Positions 8,897 to 18,408 of a stretch of 64,000 nucleotides of DNA are shown here, piece by piece. A program made the position numbers and the translations under genes. Under the pieces are notes generated by a model, which saw only the letters and a list, made by a program, of their open reading frames with translations, was not told the origin of the DNA and made no database searches. Source of the DNA: Paraburkholderia lycopersici (GTDB taxonomy: Bacteria > Pseudomonadota > Gammaproteobacteria > Burkholderiales > Burkholderiaceae); assembly GCF_900096975.1 (NCBI RefSeq), contig NZ_FMYQ01000012.1, positions 124,001 through 188,000 on the forward strand. Direction: 5' to 3'. The stretch's first letter is position 1; every line of letters starts with the position of its first letter.

Positions 8897-9877
8897 ATGA
8901 AAAAAAAGCTCATCGGGATCGGCGCCGTAGCCGCCGCCGTCGCGCTGCTCGCAGCGGGCGGCGCCTGGCTGCACAGCCGCGAAGCGGCATTGCCCGCGAA
9001 CGTCGCGCATGCAAACGGAAGGCTCGAGATGACGCGCGTCGACGTGGCGGTGAAGTACGGCGGCCGCATCGTCGCGTTGCCGGTACACGAAGGCGATCTG
9101 CTCGCGGCGGGCGCCGTCGTGGCGCGCGAGGACGATGCCGAACTGCGCGCCCAGCTCGACGCGGCCAGCGCCGCTCGCGAGCGTGCCGCGGCCGCCCGCC
9201 AGCGCGCGCAGGATGAAGCCGACGCGAGCGCAACACAGGTGCGCCTTGCACGCCTCGAATGGACCCAGGCGTCGAATCTCTTCGCCGCCGGACAGATATC
9301 GGCTGTCGAGCGCGAGCGCCGTCAGCTCGCACTCGACGGCGCACAGGCAACGCAGGACGCCGCGCGCGCCGCACAAGGCGAGGCGCTTGCCGCCGTCGCG
9401 GAAGCCGACGCGCAGATCGCGCGTCTGCAAACCGTGATCGCGGAAACGACCATTCGCGCGCCGCTCGCGGGCCGGGTGGAGTACCGCGTCGTGGAAGTCG
9501 GAACGGTGTTGCCGGCGGGCGGCCGCGTCGTCTCGATGCTCGATCCCGAAGACATCTACTTCACGATATTCCTCCCCGGCCCGCAAGCGGGCCGCCTCGC
9601 GATCGGCGAAGAAGCGCGCATCGTGCTCGACGCCTTTCCCGGCGAACCGGTCCCCGCGCGCGTGGGCTACGTGGCAAGCGACGCGCAGTTCACGCCGAAG
9701 TACGTCGAGACCCAGGGCGAGCGCGCGAAACTGATGTACCGCGTGAAGCTGCAGTTGTCGCCCGAGGTGGCGCGCCGGCTCTCGCCGCGCCTGAAGGGCG
9801 GCATGACGGGCGAGGGCTATGTGCGCCTCGATGCGTCCCAACCGTGGCCGCACGGCCTCGCCGCGCGCGGAGACTGA
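8897..9877 (+). CDS. HlyD-family periplasmic adaptor of right ABC efflux system
   Basis: A 326-residue membrane fusion protein with a short basic N-terminus (MKKK), one membrane anchor (about 5-23), a lipoyl domain opening YGGRIVALPVHEGD, a coiled-coil hairpin (about 80-185) and a barrel ending VASDAQFTPKYVETQGER. That last motif is shared with the adaptor at 1586-2581, so the two are paralogues of the YhiI type. It is followed after three bases by the fused ABC transporter. It should connect that inner-membrane exporter with the outer membrane factor at 13815. The start is the ATG next to the basic run; the ribosome site is weak. Confidence 0.92.
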   Translation: MKKKLIGIGAVAAAVALLAAGGAWLHSREAALPANVAHANGRLEMTRVDVAVKYGGRIVALPVHEGDLLAAGAVVAREDDAELRAQLDAASAARERAAAARQRAQDEADASATQVRLARLEWTQASNLFAAGQISAVERERRQLALDGAQATQDAARAAQGEALAAVAEADAQIARLQTVIAETTIRAPLAGRVEYRVVEVGTVLPAGGRVVSMLDPEDIYFTIFLPGPQAGRLAIGEEARIVLDAFPGEPVPARVGYVASDAQFTPKYVETQGERAKLMYRVKLQLSPEVARRLSPRLKGGMTGEGYVRLDASQPWPHGLAARGD

Positions 9878-9880
9878 GCG

Positions 9881-12676
9881 ATGCGCGATCAGGAATCCGA
9901 AGCGGCACCCGGGACGAACGCGGACGCGATCCGTGTCGAAGGCCTCTCGCACCGCTACGGCGCGGCCCTCGCGCTCGACGATGTCTCGCTCTCGCTGCCC
10001 GCCGGCACCACGATCGGCCTGATCGGTCCCGACGGCATCGGCAAGTCCACGCTGCTTGCGCTCATCGCGGGCGTGAAGCGCATTCAGGATGGCGAAGTCG
10101 TCGTGCTCGGCGCCGATCTGCGCATACGGAGTGCGCGCGAACGCATGCTGCCGCGCATCGCCTACATGCCCCAGGGGCTCGGGCGCAATCTCTACGCCTC
10201 GCTCTCCGTCCATGAGAACGTGGATTTTTTCGGCCGTCTGTTCGGCCTGCCGGCGCGCGAACGCGCCGCGCGCGTGGCGCGGCTGCTGGAGGCGACCGGC
10301 CTTGCGCCCTTCAGGGAGCGCCCCGCCGGCAAGCTCTCGGGCGGCATGAAGCAGAAGCTCGGCTTGTGCTGCGCGCTGGTGCACGATCCCGACCTGCTGA
10401 TCCTCGACGAGCCGACGACGGGCGTCGATCCCCTCTCGCGCCGCCAGTTCTGGACGCTCGTGGACGACCTGCGCGCCTCGCACGGCGCGATGACCGTGCT
10501 CGTGGCCACCGCCTACATGGAAGAGGCGCAGCGCTTCGCGCATCTGGTGGCGATGGACGCCGGGCGCGTCCTCGTGAGCGAGCGCACCGACGCAGTGCTG
10601 CAGCGCGCGGGCACCACCAGTCTCGAAACGGCCTACGTTTCCCTCTTGCCGCCGCAACGGCGCGGCGACGCGGGCCAGTTCGCGATCGGACCGCGCATCC
10701 GGACGGACGGCGCGCCCGCGATCGAAGCGCATGACCTCACGCGCCGCTTCGGCGCGTTCGTCGCGGTCGATCACGTGAGCTTCCGGATCGAGCGCGGCGA
10801 AATCTTCGGCTTCCTCGGCTCGAACGGCTGCGGCAAGACGACCACGATGAAAATGCTGACCGGCCTGCTCGACGCCAGCGAAGGCACGGCCACGCTGCTC
10901 GGCCAACGCGTCGATGCGGCCGATATGCGCACGCGCATGAGGATCGGCTACATGTCGCAGTCGTTCTCCCTCTACGAAGAACTGAGCGTGCGCCAGAACC
11001 TCGACCTGCACGCGCGGCTTTATCGCATGGAGGGCGAACGGGCGCGGCGCGCCGTGCGCGAGGCGCTCGCGGGCTTCGACCTCGAAGCCTGCGCCGACGA
11101 GCGCCCCACGAGCCTGCCGCTCGGCATCCGCCAGCGCCTGCAGCTCGCGGCGGCCTGCCTGCACAGCCCCGAGGTGCTGATCCTCGACGAGCCGACTTCC
11201 GGTGTCGATCCCGCCGCGCGCGACATGTTCTGGCGGCACCTCGCGCGGCTTTCGCGGGAACAGGCGGTCACGCTGTTCATCTCCACGCACTTCATGAACG
11301 AAGCCGAACGCTGCGACCGCATCTCGCTGATGCATCGCGGGCGCGTGCTCGCGCTCGGAAGTCCCGAGGCGTTGCGCGAAGCGCGCCACGCGCCGACGCT
11401 GGAAGAGGCGTTTATCGCGTGGCTGGAAGAAGCGCAGGTGCAGGACACGCCGCCCTCGCCGCCCTCGCCGCACGAGTCGCACGAGCCGCGCGATGCGCCC
11501 GCCGCCATGACCGCCTCCACGACAGGCGCGGCCAGGCGCGCATGGTCGCCGGTGGCCGCGCTGGCGCGCGTATGGGCGTTCACGCGGCGCGAATCCATCG
11601 AACTCGCCCGCGACCGCCTGCGGCTCGCCTTTGCGCTGCTTGGCCCCGTCGTGCTGCTGCTCGCGGCCGCGTGGAGCGTCTCGTTCGATGTCGAGAACGT
11701 GCGCTTCGCGGTGCTGGACCGCGACCAAAGCCTCGCGAGCCGCGAACTCGTCGAGCAGTTCACGGGCTCGCGCTACTTCGAACCGGTGGGCGCCGCGCAG
11801 AGCGAGCGCGACGCCGACCGCCTGCTGCGCGCGGCACAAGCGCAACTCGTCGTGGAGATTCCGCCGGATTTCGGACGCAACCTGCTCGCGCAGCGCCGCC
11901 CCGAAATCTCGTTTCACGTCGACGGATCGAGCCCATTTTCCGGCGCGACGATCGCGACCTACGTGGACGCCGTGCTGCTCGGCTTCGTGCAGACGTTGCA
12001 GGCGCGCGCGCCGAGCCCCCCACCCGCGCTGCCGATGCGCGTGGAGACGCGCTTCGTCTACAACGAGTCGTTTCGCAGCATTTACGCGATCACGCCCGGC
12101 ATCGTCATGCTCGCGCTGATCCTGATCCCGGCCATGCTCACGGCGCTGGGCGTCGTGCGCGAAAAGGAGATGGGCTCGATCACGAACCTGCACGCTTCGC
12201 CGGCCAGCCCCGGCGAATACCTGCTCGGCAAGCAGTTGCCCTACGTCGCGCTCGCGATGCTCAGTTACGCCGTGCTCCTGCTGCTCACCGTCAGCGTGCT
12301 GCGCGTGCCGCTCAAGGGCTCGCTCATCGCGCTCTCATTGGGCGCGCTGCTCTTCGTATTCGCCACGACGGCGCTCGGCCTGCTCGTCTCCACGTTCGTG
12401 CGTTCGCAGGTGGCGGCGATCTTCGGCACCGCGATCCTGTGCCTGATCCCGTCCGTGAACTTCTCCGGCCTGCTCTATCCCGTCTCCACGCTCACGGGCA
12501 GCAGCTACTGGGCCGGGCTCGCATTTCCGTCGTCGTGGTTCCAGCTCGTGAGCCTCGGCGCCTTCACGAAGGGGCTCGGCGCGGGCAGCTTCGGCGCGAT
12601 GTACGGCGCGCTGCTCGGATTCGCGTTCGTCTACCTGGTCGCGGCGTACTGCCTGCTGCCGAAACAGGAGGCCTGA
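9881..12676 (+). CDS. rbbA: RbbA-type fused ABC transporter (ATPase-ATPase-permease)
   Basis: A 931-residue protein with two ATPase domains and an ABC-2 permease. Domain one (about 10-250) has Walker A GPDGIGKST and signature LSGGMKQK. Domain two (about 280-515) has GSNGCGKTT but a degenerate signature LPLGIRQR. A Pro/His/Glu-rich linker (about 520-545) leads to the permease (about 560-931) with one N-terminal helix, a large periplasmic region and a cluster of five or six C-terminal helices. This matches the RbbA/YhiH layout. E. coli RbbA has also been described as a ribosome-associated ATPase; here the operon with HlyD, second permease and OMF argues for efflux. Confidence 0.92.
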   Translation: MRDQESEAAPGTNADAIRVEGLSHRYGAALALDDVSLSLPAGTTIGLIGPDGIGKSTLLALIAGVKRIQDGEVVVLGADLRIRSARERMLPRIAYMPQGLGRNLYASLSVHENVDFFGRLFGLPARERAARVARLLEATGLAPFRERPAGKLSGGMKQKLGLCCALVHDPDLLILDEPTTGVDPLSRRQFWTLVDDLRASHGAMTVLVATAYMEEAQRFAHLVAMDAGRVLVSERTDAVLQRAGTTSLETAYVSLLPPQRRGDAGQFAIGPRIRTDGAPAIEAHDLTRRFGAFVAVDHVSFRIERGEIFGFLGSNGCGKTTTMKMLTGLLDASEGTATLLGQRVDAADMRTRMRIGYMSQSFSLYEELSVRQNLDLHARLYRMEGERARRAVREALAGFDLEACADERPTSLPLGIRQRLQLAAACLHSPEVLILDEPTSGVDPAARDMFWRHLARLSREQAVTLFISTHFMNEAERCDRISLMHRGRVLALGSPEALREARHAPTLEEAFIAWLEEAQVQDTPPSPPSPHESHEPRDAPAAMTASTTGAARRAWSPVAALARVWAFTRRESIELARDRLRLAFALLGPVVLLLAAAWSVSFDVENVRFAVLDRDQSLASRELVEQFTGSRYFEPVGAAQSERDADRLLRAAQAQLVVEIPPDFGRNLLAQRRPEISFHVDGSSPFSGATIATYVDAVLLGFVQTLQARAPSPPPALPMRVETRFVYNESFRSIYAITPGIVMLALILIPAMLTALGVVREKEMGSITNLHASPASPGEYLLGKQLPYVALAMLSYAVLLLLTVSVLRVPLKGSLIALSLGALLFVFATTALGLLVSTFVRSQVAAIFGTAILCLIPSVNFSGLLYPVSTLTGSSYWAGLAFPSSWFQLVSLGAFTKGLGAGSFGAMYGALLGFAFVYLVAAYCLLPKQEA

Positions 12677-12679
12677 ACG

Positions 12680-13807
12680 ATGACGCAATGGCTCAAGAAC
12701 GTCGCACGCCTCGCGCGCAAGGAGCTGTTCAGCCTCCTGCGCGACGCCACGCTGATGGCGCTGATCGGGTTCGCCTTCACGCTCGCCGTCTACTCGGTCG
12801 CGAAGGGAATCAAGGCCGAGGTGTCCAACGCGTCGGTCGCGATCGTCGACGCCGACCATTCCGACCTGTCGCGCCAGTTGCGCGCCGCGATCCTGCCGCC
12901 ATACTTCAAGCCTCCTGTCGACGTGGACCGGCGCGGCATCGACGCCGCCCTCGATCGCGGCGCGTATATCTTCGCCCTGGAGATTCCGCCGCGCTTCGAA
13001 GCCGACGTGCTCGCCGGACGCGCGCCGGCCATCCAGGTGCTCGTCGACGCGACCGCCATGACCCAGGCGGGGCTCGGCGCCGCCTATCTGCAGGCGATTT
13101 TCACGCGCGAGACGCTTGCCTTCCTGCACGCGCGCGGCGTCGAAACGGCCATGCCGGCGAACGCCGTCGTGCGCGTGCTGTTCAACCCGAACATGGAGTC
13201 GTTCTGGTTCAGCTCGACCATGCAGATCGTCGTGAACATCACGGTGCTCTCGATCATTCTCGTCGGCGCGGCGGTGATCCGCGAGCGCGAGCACGGCACG
13301 ATCGAGCATCTGCTGGTCATGCCCGTGCGCGCGAGCGAAATCGCGGCCGCGAAAATTCTCGCGAACGGCTTCGTCATCTTCGCCGTCTCGCTCGTCTCGC
13401 TCGCGCTCGTCGTCCATGGCTGGCTCGGCGTGCCGCTGCAAGGCTCGCTCGCGCTTTTCGCCTTCAGCACGGCGCTCTACCTCTTTTCCGTGACGGCGCT
13501 CGGCATGTGGCTCGCGACGCTCGCGCCCGCCATGCCCCAGTTCGGACTGCTCGCGGTCCCGACCTACGCGGTCGCCTATCTGCTCTCCGGCGCGGCCACG
13601 CCGGTCCAGAGCATGCCGCAGGCGATGCAGCCCGTCGTGAAGCTCTTGCCGACCACGCAGTTCGTTTCGTTGACCCAGGCCATCCTGTTTCGCGGCGCGG
13701 GGCTCGATATCGTCTGGCCGCAGCTTGCGGGCGTGAGCGCGGCGGGCGCGCTCTTTCTCTTGCTGGCGTTGACGCGCTTTCGCTCCATGCTCGCGCAACA
13801 GGACTGA
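12680..13807 (+). CDS. ABC-2 type permease (YhhJ-like)
   Basis: A 375-residue inner-membrane permease with one N-terminal helix (about 27-45), a soluble periplasmic segment (about 48-170) and several helices (about 180-365). The typical ABC-2 motif VIREREHGTIEHLLVMPVRASEI lies just after the second helix. It starts four bases after the fused transporter, with AGGAGG at 12667-12672. It is likely to form a heterodimer with the permease domain of the fused protein, giving a full exporter of two ATPase and two membrane domains. Confidence 0.92.
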   Translation: MTQWLKNVARLARKELFSLLRDATLMALIGFAFTLAVYSVAKGIKAEVSNASVAIVDADHSDLSRQLRAAILPPYFKPPVDVDRRGIDAALDRGAYIFALEIPPRFEADVLAGRAPAIQVLVDATAMTQAGLGAAYLQAIFTRETLAFLHARGVETAMPANAVVRVLFNPNMESFWFSSTMQIVVNITVLSIILVGAAVIREREHGTIEHLLVMPVRASEIAAAKILANGFVIFAVSLVSLALVVHGWLGVPLQGSLALFAFSTALYLFSVTALGMWLATLAPAMPQFGLLAVPTYAVAYLLSGAATPVQSMPQAMQPVVKLLPTTQFVSLTQAILFRGAGLDIVWPQLAGVSAAGALFLLLALTRFRSMLAQQD

Positions 13808-13814
13808 TCCTCCG

Positions 13815-15275
13815 ATGAATCGCACTTCCGTTCCCATGCGCCCGGCGCGTCTCGCTTCGATACTCCCGATCGTGCTCGCGGTGGCTGCCTGCACGTCGCT
13901 CGTCGAAGTGCCGGTCCCGCCGCAGCGCGACGTGCCCGCCGCCTTCACCGAGGTTCCCGTCGCCGGCGCCCTCGCCGCCCCGGATCTCGCGCATTGGTGG
14001 CGTGCGTGGCAGGACCCCGGGCTCACCGGCTACGTCGAGCAGGCCCTGCTCGCCAATACCGATCTGCGCATCGCCCAGGCACGCGTGCGGGAAGCCCGCG
14101 CGCTCGCAACTGTCGCGCAGTCGGCACGCTATCCCACGCTCTCCGCCCAGGCAGGCGCCGCACACGCGTTTGGCGACCTGCGCGAGCCCGCCATCGCGCC
14201 GGACCACTCGCCGGACCTCGATGCCTACGCGGGCGGCGTGACGGCCGCGTGGGAAGCGGACCTGTTCGGCGGGCGCGCAAGCGACGCGCAGGCGGCCTCG
14301 GCCCTCGCGGACGCCGCGCAGGAAAAGCTGCGCGGCACGCGTATCGCGATCGCGGCGGACGTCGCGCAGAACTATCTCGAAGCGCGAGGACTCCAGCGGC
14401 GGCTGGCCGTGCTCGAACGCAGCCTCGACACCTTGCACGCCATGGAGCGCTATGCGGCGGCCCGTTTCGACGCGGGCCAGGCGCCGCGCGCCGACGTCGA
14501 GCGCGTGAGCGAGCGCATCGCGCAACGCGAGGCGGAACGCGGTGGGCTCGTGAGCCAGATCGAGGTACGCGAGCGGCGGCTTGCCGTGCTGAGCGGCAAG
14601 CCCGCCCAGGAGGCCGAACGGCTTGCCCCGCCCGGCCCGCTGCGCCTGCCGGCGCCGCCTTCGGGCGAAGTGCCGTCGGGTGTGCTGGAGCGCCGCCCGG
14701 ACGTGCGCGCGAGCGCGGCGCTCGTGCGCGCGGCAGCGGCGCGGCTTGGCAGCGCGAAAGCCGACCTGCTGCCGCGCTTCTACCTCACGTTCGTCGGCCT
14801 CGACGGCCATCTCCGGCTCGACGGCCTGCCCGGCCTCGGCGGCACGGGTGGCCTGGTCGGCATTGGCGCCGATCTTCCGCTCTTCAACGCGGGACGCCTG
14901 CGCGCAAACGTGGACGCCAACGACGCGCGCCTGCAAGCCGCGCTCGCGCTGCACGACAAGACGCTGCTCCAGACGCTCGAGGAAGTGGACAGCGCCTACG
15001 GCGTGCGCTGGGGACTCGACCAGCGCCGCGCGCAGCTCGCCGCCGCGCACGAACTTGCCATGCGCCATGCCGCGCAGGTCCAGCAGCTTTACGAAGGCGG
15101 TCAGCGCACGCTGCAAGACGTGCTGGATGCGCGCGTCGACACCATCGCGCGCGAAGACGAACTCGAAGCGTCCTCGACCGCCGCCGCACTCGCGACCGTG
15201 CGGCTCTATCTTGCGTTGGGCGGCGGCTGGTCGGCGGACGACACCGCGCCGCTCAACGCGAATGCGAGTCCATGA
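13815..15275 (+). CDS. NodT-family outer membrane factor lipoprotein of right efflux system
   Basis: A 486-residue protein with a signal sequence and lipobox (VLAVAAC), two outer-membrane efflux repeats and the motifs LARVREAR-like AQARVREARALA, ERRPDVRASAALVRAA and GQRTLQDVLDAR. It is the exit duct of the tripartite system encoded from 8897. It begins seven bases after the permease stop. Compared with the factor at 2976 it has the same family layout but clearly different sequence, so the two efflux systems have separate ducts. Confidence 0.92.
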   Translation: MNRTSVPMRPARLASILPIVLAVAACTSLVEVPVPPQRDVPAAFTEVPVAGALAAPDLAHWWRAWQDPGLTGYVEQALLANTDLRIAQARVREARALATVAQSARYPTLSAQAGAAHAFGDLREPAIAPDHSPDLDAYAGGVTAAWEADLFGGRASDAQAASALADAAQEKLRGTRIAIAADVAQNYLEARGLQRRLAVLERSLDTLHAMERYAAARFDAGQAPRADVERVSERIAQREAERGGLVSQIEVRERRLAVLSGKPAQEAERLAPPGPLRLPAPPSGEVPSGVLERRPDVRASAALVRAAAARLGSAKADLLPRFYLTFVGLDGHLRLDGLPGLGGTGGLVGIGADLPLFNAGRLRANVDANDARLQAALALHDKTLLQTLEEVDSAYGVRWGLDQRRAQLAAAHELAMRHAAQVQQLYEGGQRTLQDVLDARVDTIAREDELEASSTAAALATVRLYLALGGGWSADDTAPLNANASP

Positions 15276-15299
15276 GCGCGCACGCGCGCGGCGTCCGGC

Positions 15300-16808
15300 T
15301 CACCGCATGCTTCCGCTCCGCACGAAGCGCTGGTGCCACGACAACGCTTCGTCGAGGAGATGCGGCGTGTGTTTGCCCACGCTCTCGCGGCAGGCGCGCT
15401 CGAAATAGTCTTCGAGCAGCGGACGATAATCGGGATGCGCGCATTGCGCGATGACGGCCCGGGCGCGCTGCTTGGGCGAGAGGCCGCGCAGGTCCGCGAG
15501 ACCCTGCTCGGTCACGATCACGGTCACGTCGTGCTCGGTGTGGTCAACGTGGCTCGCCATGGGCACGATGCACGAAATGGCGCCGTTCTTCGCGATGCTC
15601 GGTGTCACGAAGCACGCCAGGAAGCCGTTGCGCGCGAAATCGCCCGACCCGCCAATGCCGTTGATGATCGACGTGCCCGCGACGTGCGTGGAATTGACGT
15701 TGCCGTAGATGTCCGCCTCCACCATGCCGTTGATGGCGATGCACCCCAGACGCCTCACCAGTTCCGCGTGGTTCGAGATTTCCTGCGGACGCAGCACGAT
15801 GCGGCTGCGATAGTGGGCGATGTTGCGCTGGAATTCATCGACGCCCTCCGGGCTCAGCGAGAGCGCCGTGGCCGAAGCCACGCGCAGCGTGTCGGTGCGG
15901 ATCAGGTCCAGCATGCCGTCCTGGATCACTTCGGTGAATGCGCTGAGTCCTTCGAAGCCCCCGTCGCGCAGGCCACCGAGCACCGCGTTGGCGATATTGC
16001 CCACGCCGGACTGCAGCGGCAGCAATTCGGGCCGCAGCCGGCCATGCGCGATTTCGTGCCGGAAGAACTCCACGAGATGCCCGGCGATACGCGCGCTGAT
16101 CTCGTCGGGCGCCGCGAAGCGGCCGAGGCGGTCCGGCGCGTGGGTTTCGACGACCGCCACCACCTTCGCGGGATCGACCCGCAGATACGGCTCGCCGATG
16201 CGGTCCCCGGGGGCGACGAGCGGTATCGGCTTGCGCTCGGGCGGCAGCGCCGTGCCGTAGTAGATGTCGTGCATGCCGTCGAGTCCGGCGGGCTGATTCG
16301 AGTTCACCTCCAGGATCACCCGACTCGCCAGATCGAGCCACGTCTTGTTGTTGCCCACCGACGTCGAGGGAATCAGGCGGCCGTCGGGCAGCACGCCGGC
16401 GACCTCGACCACCGCCATGTCGATATTGCCGAGAAAGCCGAACCAGGCATACTGGGCCACCTGACCGAGGTGGATGTCCATGTACTCGATCTCGCCCCGA
16501 TTGATGCGCGCGCGCAGTTCGGGGTCGCTCTGGTACGGCAGGCGAAAATCGATTCCGCCTACTTTGGCGAGTGCCCCGTCGAGTTCCGGCGCCGTGGACG
16601 CACCGGTCAGCACGCGTATGGCGAACCGTTCGCCCCGCGCATGCGCGCCCTCGATCAGCCGCGCGAGTTCGAGCGGCACGGCCTTCGGATACCCCGAGCC
16701 GGTGAATCCGCTCATGCCCACCGTCATGCCCGGTTGAATCTGTGCCGCAGCCGCGCTGGCCGGCATCACTTTCGAAATGAACGACGCGTTTTGAATCCGT
16801 GATTTCAT
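15300..16808 (-). CDS. Acetyl-CoA hydrolase/transferase family protein (succinate CoA-transferase type)
   Basis: A 502-residue class I CoA-transferase of the AarC/ScpC/Cat1 group. Motifs visible are GMSGFTGSGYPKAVP near the N-terminus, QSGVGNIANAVLGGL, then TEVIQDGMLDLI holding the catalytic Glu, and C-terminal GIGGSGDFARNG and EQGLADLRGLSP. Such enzymes move CoA between acetate, succinate or propionate. AAGGAG precedes the ATG. It converges with the efflux operon and is downstream of the purine nucleoside permease gene, 213 bases apart. The exact acyl substrate cannot be read from the sequence. Confidence 0.92.
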   Translation of the reverse strand: MKSRIQNASFISKVMPASAAAAQIQPGMTVGMSGFTGSGYPKAVPLELARLIEGAHARGERFAIRVLTGASTAPELDGALAKVGGIDFRLPYQSDPELRARINRGEIEYMDIHLGQVAQYAWFGFLGNIDMAVVEVAGVLPDGRLIPSTSVGNNKTWLDLASRVILEVNSNQPAGLDGMHDIYYGTALPPERKPIPLVAPGDRIGEPYLRVDPAKVVAVVETHAPDRLGRFAAPDEISARIAGHLVEFFRHEIAHGRLRPELLPLQSGVGNIANAVLGGLRDGGFEGLSAFTEVIQDGMLDLIRTDTLRVASATALSLSPEGVDEFQRNIAHYRSRIVLRPQEISNHAELVRRLGCIAINGMVEADIYGNVNSTHVAGTSIINGIGGSGDFARNGFLACFVTPSIAKNGAISCIVPMASHVDHTEHDVTVIVTEQGLADLRGLSPKQRARAVIAQCAHPDYRPLLEDYFERACRESVGKHTPHLLDEALSWHQRFVRSGSMR

Positions 16809-16986
16809 ATCCGCTCCTTGCCATTCCCCGTGCTACGGACACGTTTGAGACGCAGCGGGACGACCTGGGCTTCACGCCTCGCCGCCCCGTTCCTGCACTC
16901 TACGCGCATCCTGTCCCGAGCTGCGGATTCTGTGCACAGGCGCGTGTCCCGTCCCACAAGCCGCGGGCGAGCGCGGCCCCCGGACC

Positions 16987-17005
16987 GGCAGGCGGTACGC
17001 CTGCC
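16987..17005 (-). terminator. Stem-loop downstream of the nucleoside permease gene
   Basis: An 8-base perfect inverted repeat (GGCAGGCG / CGCCTGCC) with a 3-base loop lies 17 bases beyond the stop of the leftward gene. No T-run follows, so it may be a mRNA end-protecting hairpin and not a true intrinsic terminator. Confidence 0.35.
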
Positions 17006-17021
17006 GCCCGCCGCGAACGCA

Positions 17022-18089
17022 CTACCGCTGCGGTACGCCGTCGCGCCACTCGCCCCAATGCGTGACGATGTCCTGCACGAGCGGATTGCCCGCGAGAAAC
17101 AGATTGTCGATCGCGATCGTGAAGCCGCCCTGCGACGCGTAGTTGAGCAGATTGTCCGCGCTCGACTGGCCCGCGGCCGGCCGGTCGAAGTCCGAGCCGG
17201 CGCGCAGCACCGCGACACGGTTCAGGTCGACGCGATGCACGGCCGCCGCGCGCGTCAGCGCCTCGAAGGTGGCATTGTCTTCCTGCTGCGTCGTGCAATA
17301 GGTGCCCTTGCCGTCGGTCAGGATCTTCGTCCATTGCCGCGCCCGCTCGCCGAGGTCGGTGCCCGACCACCAGGTATCGCCCGCCAGGGTATCGCACTGG
17401 ATCACGGCCGGCGAACGGTTCGCGGGCGCATAGCCGTATCTGGCACGGGCGGCCTGCGCCTGGGCGTCGTCGGTCAGCGTCACGTTGCGCGACAGCGCGA
17501 ACGCCGCGTTCGAGAGCGCCGGATTGAGCTGGAACACCTCCGTGCGATAGTCGAGCGGCGGCTTCTGCGTCGGGCCCGTCGTGTTGATGCCGAGATTGCC
17601 GGTGTTCCAGCCGGGCGGAATTTCGCGTCCGTCGATTTCCCACTGAATGCCGAAGTCGACCAGCCAGTTCGCCCAGGCCGCGGAACCGACGGTCCCCTGA
17701 AGCGGATCGATGCCGGCGATGCCCGCCACCATGAAGTACGTATGACGCAAGTCGAAACGCGGCGAGAACGTCAGCGCCATGATCGACGCGGCGGCATTCG
17801 CGTGCCCCATGCCCGTCGTCATCACGCAGACGTCCTGGCGATTGCAGTGCACGGCCGGATAGTCGGGAGACAGGCCCGCGACGGCGATGTCCTGCCACGG
17901 TCCGAGATGATCGAGCCACACCTGGCCTTCCGGACCGAACATCGAAACGATCATCACCTTGACCGGACGGCCATGCGACGCGCCGTCGTCCTGCGCAAAG
18001 CCGTCGTCAGCCTGCGCGATGGCCGGTGCAACGGCCGCGCCGGCCGCGAGCAGCGATGAAATCACTGCTCCAAAAGCACGATTGAGCAT
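17022..18089 (-). CDS. Purine nucleoside permease (NUP family)
   Basis: A 355-residue protein with a signal peptide (about 1-26, ending AIAQA) and the NUP family core: VKVMIVSMFGPEGQVW, VCVMTTGMGHANAAASIMAL, YFMVAGIAGIDP and VLRAGSDFDRPA. The family is related to nucleoside phosphorylases and was linked to nucleoside uptake in fungi; bacterial members are usually exported. The ATG at 18089 has AGGTGG eight bases upstream; an in-frame GTG four codons earlier is less likely. It lies downstream of the guanidine operon on the same strand but 319 bases away. A purine link would suit a nitrogen-scavenging region, but this is inference. Confidence 0.88.
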   Translation of the reverse strand: MLNRAFGAVISSLLAAGAAVAPAIAQADDGFAQDDGASHGRPVKVMIVSMFGPEGQVWLDHLGPWQDIAVAGLSPDYPAVHCNRQDVCVMTTGMGHANAAASIMALTFSPRFDLRHTYFMVAGIAGIDPLQGTVGSAAWANWLVDFGIQWEIDGREIPPGWNTGNLGINTTGPTQKPPLDYRTEVFQLNPALSNAAFALSRNVTLTDDAQAQAARARYGYAPANRSPAVIQCDTLAGDTWWSGTDLGERARQWTKILTDGKGTYCTTQQEDNATFEALTRAAAVHRVDLNRVAVLRAGSDFDRPAAGQSSADNLLNYASQGGFTIAIDNLFLAGNPLVQDIVTHWGEWRDGVPQR

Positions 18090-18408
18090 AAGCGGTCCCA
18101 CCTGTCATGTAAGAACGGAGGTTGCGAAACGTGAATCGCATGCCGTTTTGTCGACTGACGTCGTGGTTTTTCTGTCGGCGTGCAGCGTGGGACCTGGGCG
18201 CGAGCCGTTCAGGCGACTGTGAGTATAAGCGGAGAAAAAAGGGCACTGGCGAGCGTCCGCGGTTTGCCGGCCGGCCGATGACGACCCGGCTTCCTTTGCA
18301 CGCCGGCAGGCCGGACAGCCCTTGCGCGAAGGTCCAATCCCGAGCGCCCCCTGGATCGCGCTGGAGCCGCCGGCGCGACCCAGGGGGCATGCAATTGGGC
18401 GCGGGCGC
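18090..18408. other. Intergenic region between allophanate hydrolase and nucleoside permease genes
   Basis: No gene seen. On the leftward strand a -10-like TTATACT lies at 18222-18228 without a convincing -35 partner; it could be the promoter of the nucleoside permease gene. Confidence 0.4.

Noticed and set aside
8579..12193. A 1204-codon open frame on the minus strand opposite the right efflux operon
   Set aside because: It is a high-GC mirror of the plus-strand genes: rich in Arg, Ala, Gly and His, with no domain, while the plus frames have clear ABC and HlyD motifs.
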